Notes under the pieces: generated by a model | Seen by the model: only the letters and a program-made list of their open reading frames with translations | What the model was told of the DNA's origin: nothing | The model's database searches: none | Shown here: one piece after another, positions 62,874 to 64,000 of the stretch | Position numbering within the stretch: the stretch's first letter is position 1 | How the letters are laid out: each line of letters begins with the position of its first letter | Program-made: the position numbers and the translations under genes | Assembly (NCBI RefSeq): GCF_024721155.1 | Contig: NZ_JAHVAP010000005.1 | Span: forward strand, 310,001-374,000 | Origin: Mucilaginibacter phenanthrenivorans | Lineage (GTDB): Bacteria > Bacteroidota > Bacteroidia > Sphingobacteriales > Sphingobacteriaceae | Reading direction: 5' to 3' | DNA: 64,000 bases

Positions 62874-63752
62874 ATGAAATCAAAAATTTCAATCACGCTG
62901 ATGGCGGGGCTTTTCCTGCTGGGCGCTTGTGAAGGCCGCAGGGACAAAGAATCTGCTGATTCAACATCTGTTTCTACAAGTAAAGAAAAAGCAGTCGACC
63001 TAAAAAAAGACACGCTAAAAACCGGCTCCAAGCTGGTAAAAAAGGCCGACATCCGCTTTAAGGTAAAAAACGTGCAGCAAACCAGTGAACAAATTGCAGC
63101 TTTGACGACCAGCCTTAACGGTATGGTGATCCATCACACCATCAACTCCACATCCGAAAACAGCGCCGACATTAAAAGAAGCAGCGATTCCATTATGCGG
63201 GTTACCGTGGTGAATACCACTGCCGACATGACGGTGAAAATCCCACCGGCAAACCTGGAGAGTTTTATGCTGCAGGTAACGCGAATGGGCTTATATGTAG
63301 AGAATAGCCATATGGATATTACCGATAAGTCACTCGATTATCTGTCGACCCAAATGAAGCTTAAAAACCAAAGCGAAAGGGTCGCCAAAAACAAACAGGA
63401 TGCCGCCACAGCAAAGAACCCTGACGACCTACTGGCCTTTAAAAACAATATGGTTGATCAGCAGATCAATAATCGCCGCACGGATGACTCAGTTAAAAAC
63501 AGTGTAGTTACGCTGAGCTTTTATGAAAGCAATGTGATCCATCGGGAAATTATAGCCAACAGTGATCTTTCGGCTTATAACCCTCCGGCAATCAAACAAC
63601 TGGATATGTCATTTGAAAACGGCTGGGGGGTGTTTGTTTCATTACTGATTGCGCTTGCCAATGCATGGGTAATTTTCCCAATCGGCTTTGGTGTTTGGAT
63701 GCTGGTAAGGTATCTCAAAAAGAAACAGCCGGCCGCTTTGGTAAAAAGCTAA
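62874..63752 (+). CDS. DUF4349 lipoprotein
   Basis: A lipoprotein (lipobox LLGAC, Cys19) of 292 residues with a DUF4349 domain: a helical coiled region with NLESFMLQVTRMG, then a C-terminal membrane helix (about 255-280) and a basic tail. The longest frame starts at 62805 and adds 23 residues before the signal; the ATG at 62874 is the proper start. The function is unknown. The next gene on the same strand also starts as a lipoprotein. Confidence 0.82.
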   Translation: MKSKISITLMAGLFLLGACEGRRDKESADSTSVSTSKEKAVDLKKDTLKTGSKLVKKADIRFKVKNVQQTSEQIAALTTSLNGMVIHHTINSTSENSADIKRSSDSIMRVTVVNTTADMTVKIPPANLESFMLQVTRMGLYVENSHMDITDKSLDYLSTQMKLKNQSERVAKNKQDAATAKNPDDLLAFKNNMVDQQINNRRTDDSVKNSVVTLSFYESNVIHREIIANSDLSAYNPPAIKQLDMSFENGWGVFVSLLIALANAWVIFPIGFGVWMLVRYLKKKQPAALVKS

Positions 63753-63768
63753 ACAATTTTCTTTAAAT

Positions 63769-63806
63769 GCTGCCGCGAGTTTAGCGGCAGCGTAACTCGT
63801 GGTTGT
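63769..63806. repeat. Short palindromic intergenic repeat, copy 2
   Basis: gctgccgc (63769-63776) and gcggcagc (63784-63791) form a perfect 8-bp hairpin with a 7-base loop, continuing into gtaactcg. It is the reverse-orientation counterpart of 9-48. A further small inverted word, gaagc-ttt-gcttc-like, follows at about 63818-63832. Confidence 0.6.
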
Positions 63807-63878
63807 GCATTTCGGAAGCTTTCAGCTTCACGATGAGCAACTCCTATGTCCATTTTTAAATAAATCAATAACAAACTC

Positions 63879-64000
63879 ATGAAAACAAAAATATTAATGA
63901 TGCTGCTTGCAGGTATTATCCTGTTGGCCGCATGTAAAGGAAAACACGGCTCTGAAGAATTTGTAAATAATAACGCCAGTAGCGCCGATAGTGCCCGTAT
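63879..64000 (+). CDS. Partial lipoprotein, cut by the window edge
   Basis: Only about 40 codons are visible: a signal peptide with lipobox LLAAC (Cys19) and a hydrophilic start. The N-terminus and position suggest another DUF4349-type lipoprotein, but the diagnostic domain lies outside the window. Confidence 0.55.
   Translation, partial: MKTKILMMLLAGIILLAACKGKHGSEEFVNNNASSADSAR

Overview
The window is a continuous, gene-dense piece of chromosome from a Bacteroidota bacterium. The closest match I recognise is Sphingobacteriaceae, probably Mucilaginibacter or a near relative; the genus is inferred from protein style, not from a marker gene. Supporting features are a gldKLMN type IX secretion core, a SusC/SusD pair with its own ECF sigma and FecR anti-sigma, an alternative complex III plus aa3 oxidase supercluster, promoters of the TAnnTTTG type and no obvious Shine-Dalgarno sites. 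I see no rRNA, tRNA, CRISPR array, transposase, integrase, phage gene or plasmid origin.

Layout. 1-4900 (minus): gldK-L-M-N, the inner-membrane motor and periplasmic ring of type IX secretion. 5270-7028 (minus): hemD and a DUF4271 membrane protein. 7265-12620 (plus): a YrdB-like membrane protein, an AraC-type regulator, a large surface protein ending in an ice-binding-like DUF3494 domain, and a barrel/OmpA protein. 12915-19529 (minus): ECF sigma, FecR, SusC, SusD, with no glycan-degrading enzyme beside them. 19695-23640 (plus): hemW, a fasciclin protein and two tandem JmjC/cupin-like paralogues. 23740-27300 (minus): AraC regulator and two secreted alpha/beta hydrolases. 27481-34227 (plus): a PfkB sugar kinase, then VWA, AAA ATPase, membrane metallophosphoesterase, UbiA-like membrane protein and methyltransferase. 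34237-39190 (minus): an S9-peptidase-like lipoprotein, histidine kinase, response regulator and secreted protein in tight succession. 39435-42219 (plus): TPR protein, DUF4286 and an RmlC-type epimerase. 42345-43193 (minus): OmpA lipoprotein. 43211-61277 (minus): a respiratory supercluster reading actA-B-C-D-E-F, coxB, coxA, ctaA, cyoE, two subunit III genes, subunit IV, SCO, DUF420, a small CxxC protein, DUF983 and DUF2461. 61626-64000: a secreted protein of unknown function, a DUF4349 lipoprotein and the start of another lipoprotein.

How the genes work together. The respiratory cluster encodes a quinol:cytochrome c oxidoreductase, the oxidase that takes its electrons, heme O/A synthesis and copper assembly factors. 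hemD and hemW elsewhere in the window also touch heme supply. GldKLMN exports proteins across the outer membrane, though no protein here shows a clear type IX C-terminal signal. Sigma/FecR/SusC form a surface-signalling chain through the SusC STN domain.

Most notable observations: (i) the S9-family lipoprotein next to the two-component system has lost both its catalytic Ser and His and is probably a pseudoenzyme, perhaps a sensor; (ii) the SCO protein has Tyr where the copper-binding His should be; (iii) the DUF420 protein carries a textbook EF-hand loop; (iv) the AAA ATPase beside the VWA protein has altered Walker A and B motifs; (v) several spacers are built from short degenerate repeat words and inverted repeats. 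No single fully novel defence or mobile system was found. The best candidate for an undescribed system is the pseudo-peptidase/histidine kinase/response regulator module at 34237-39190.
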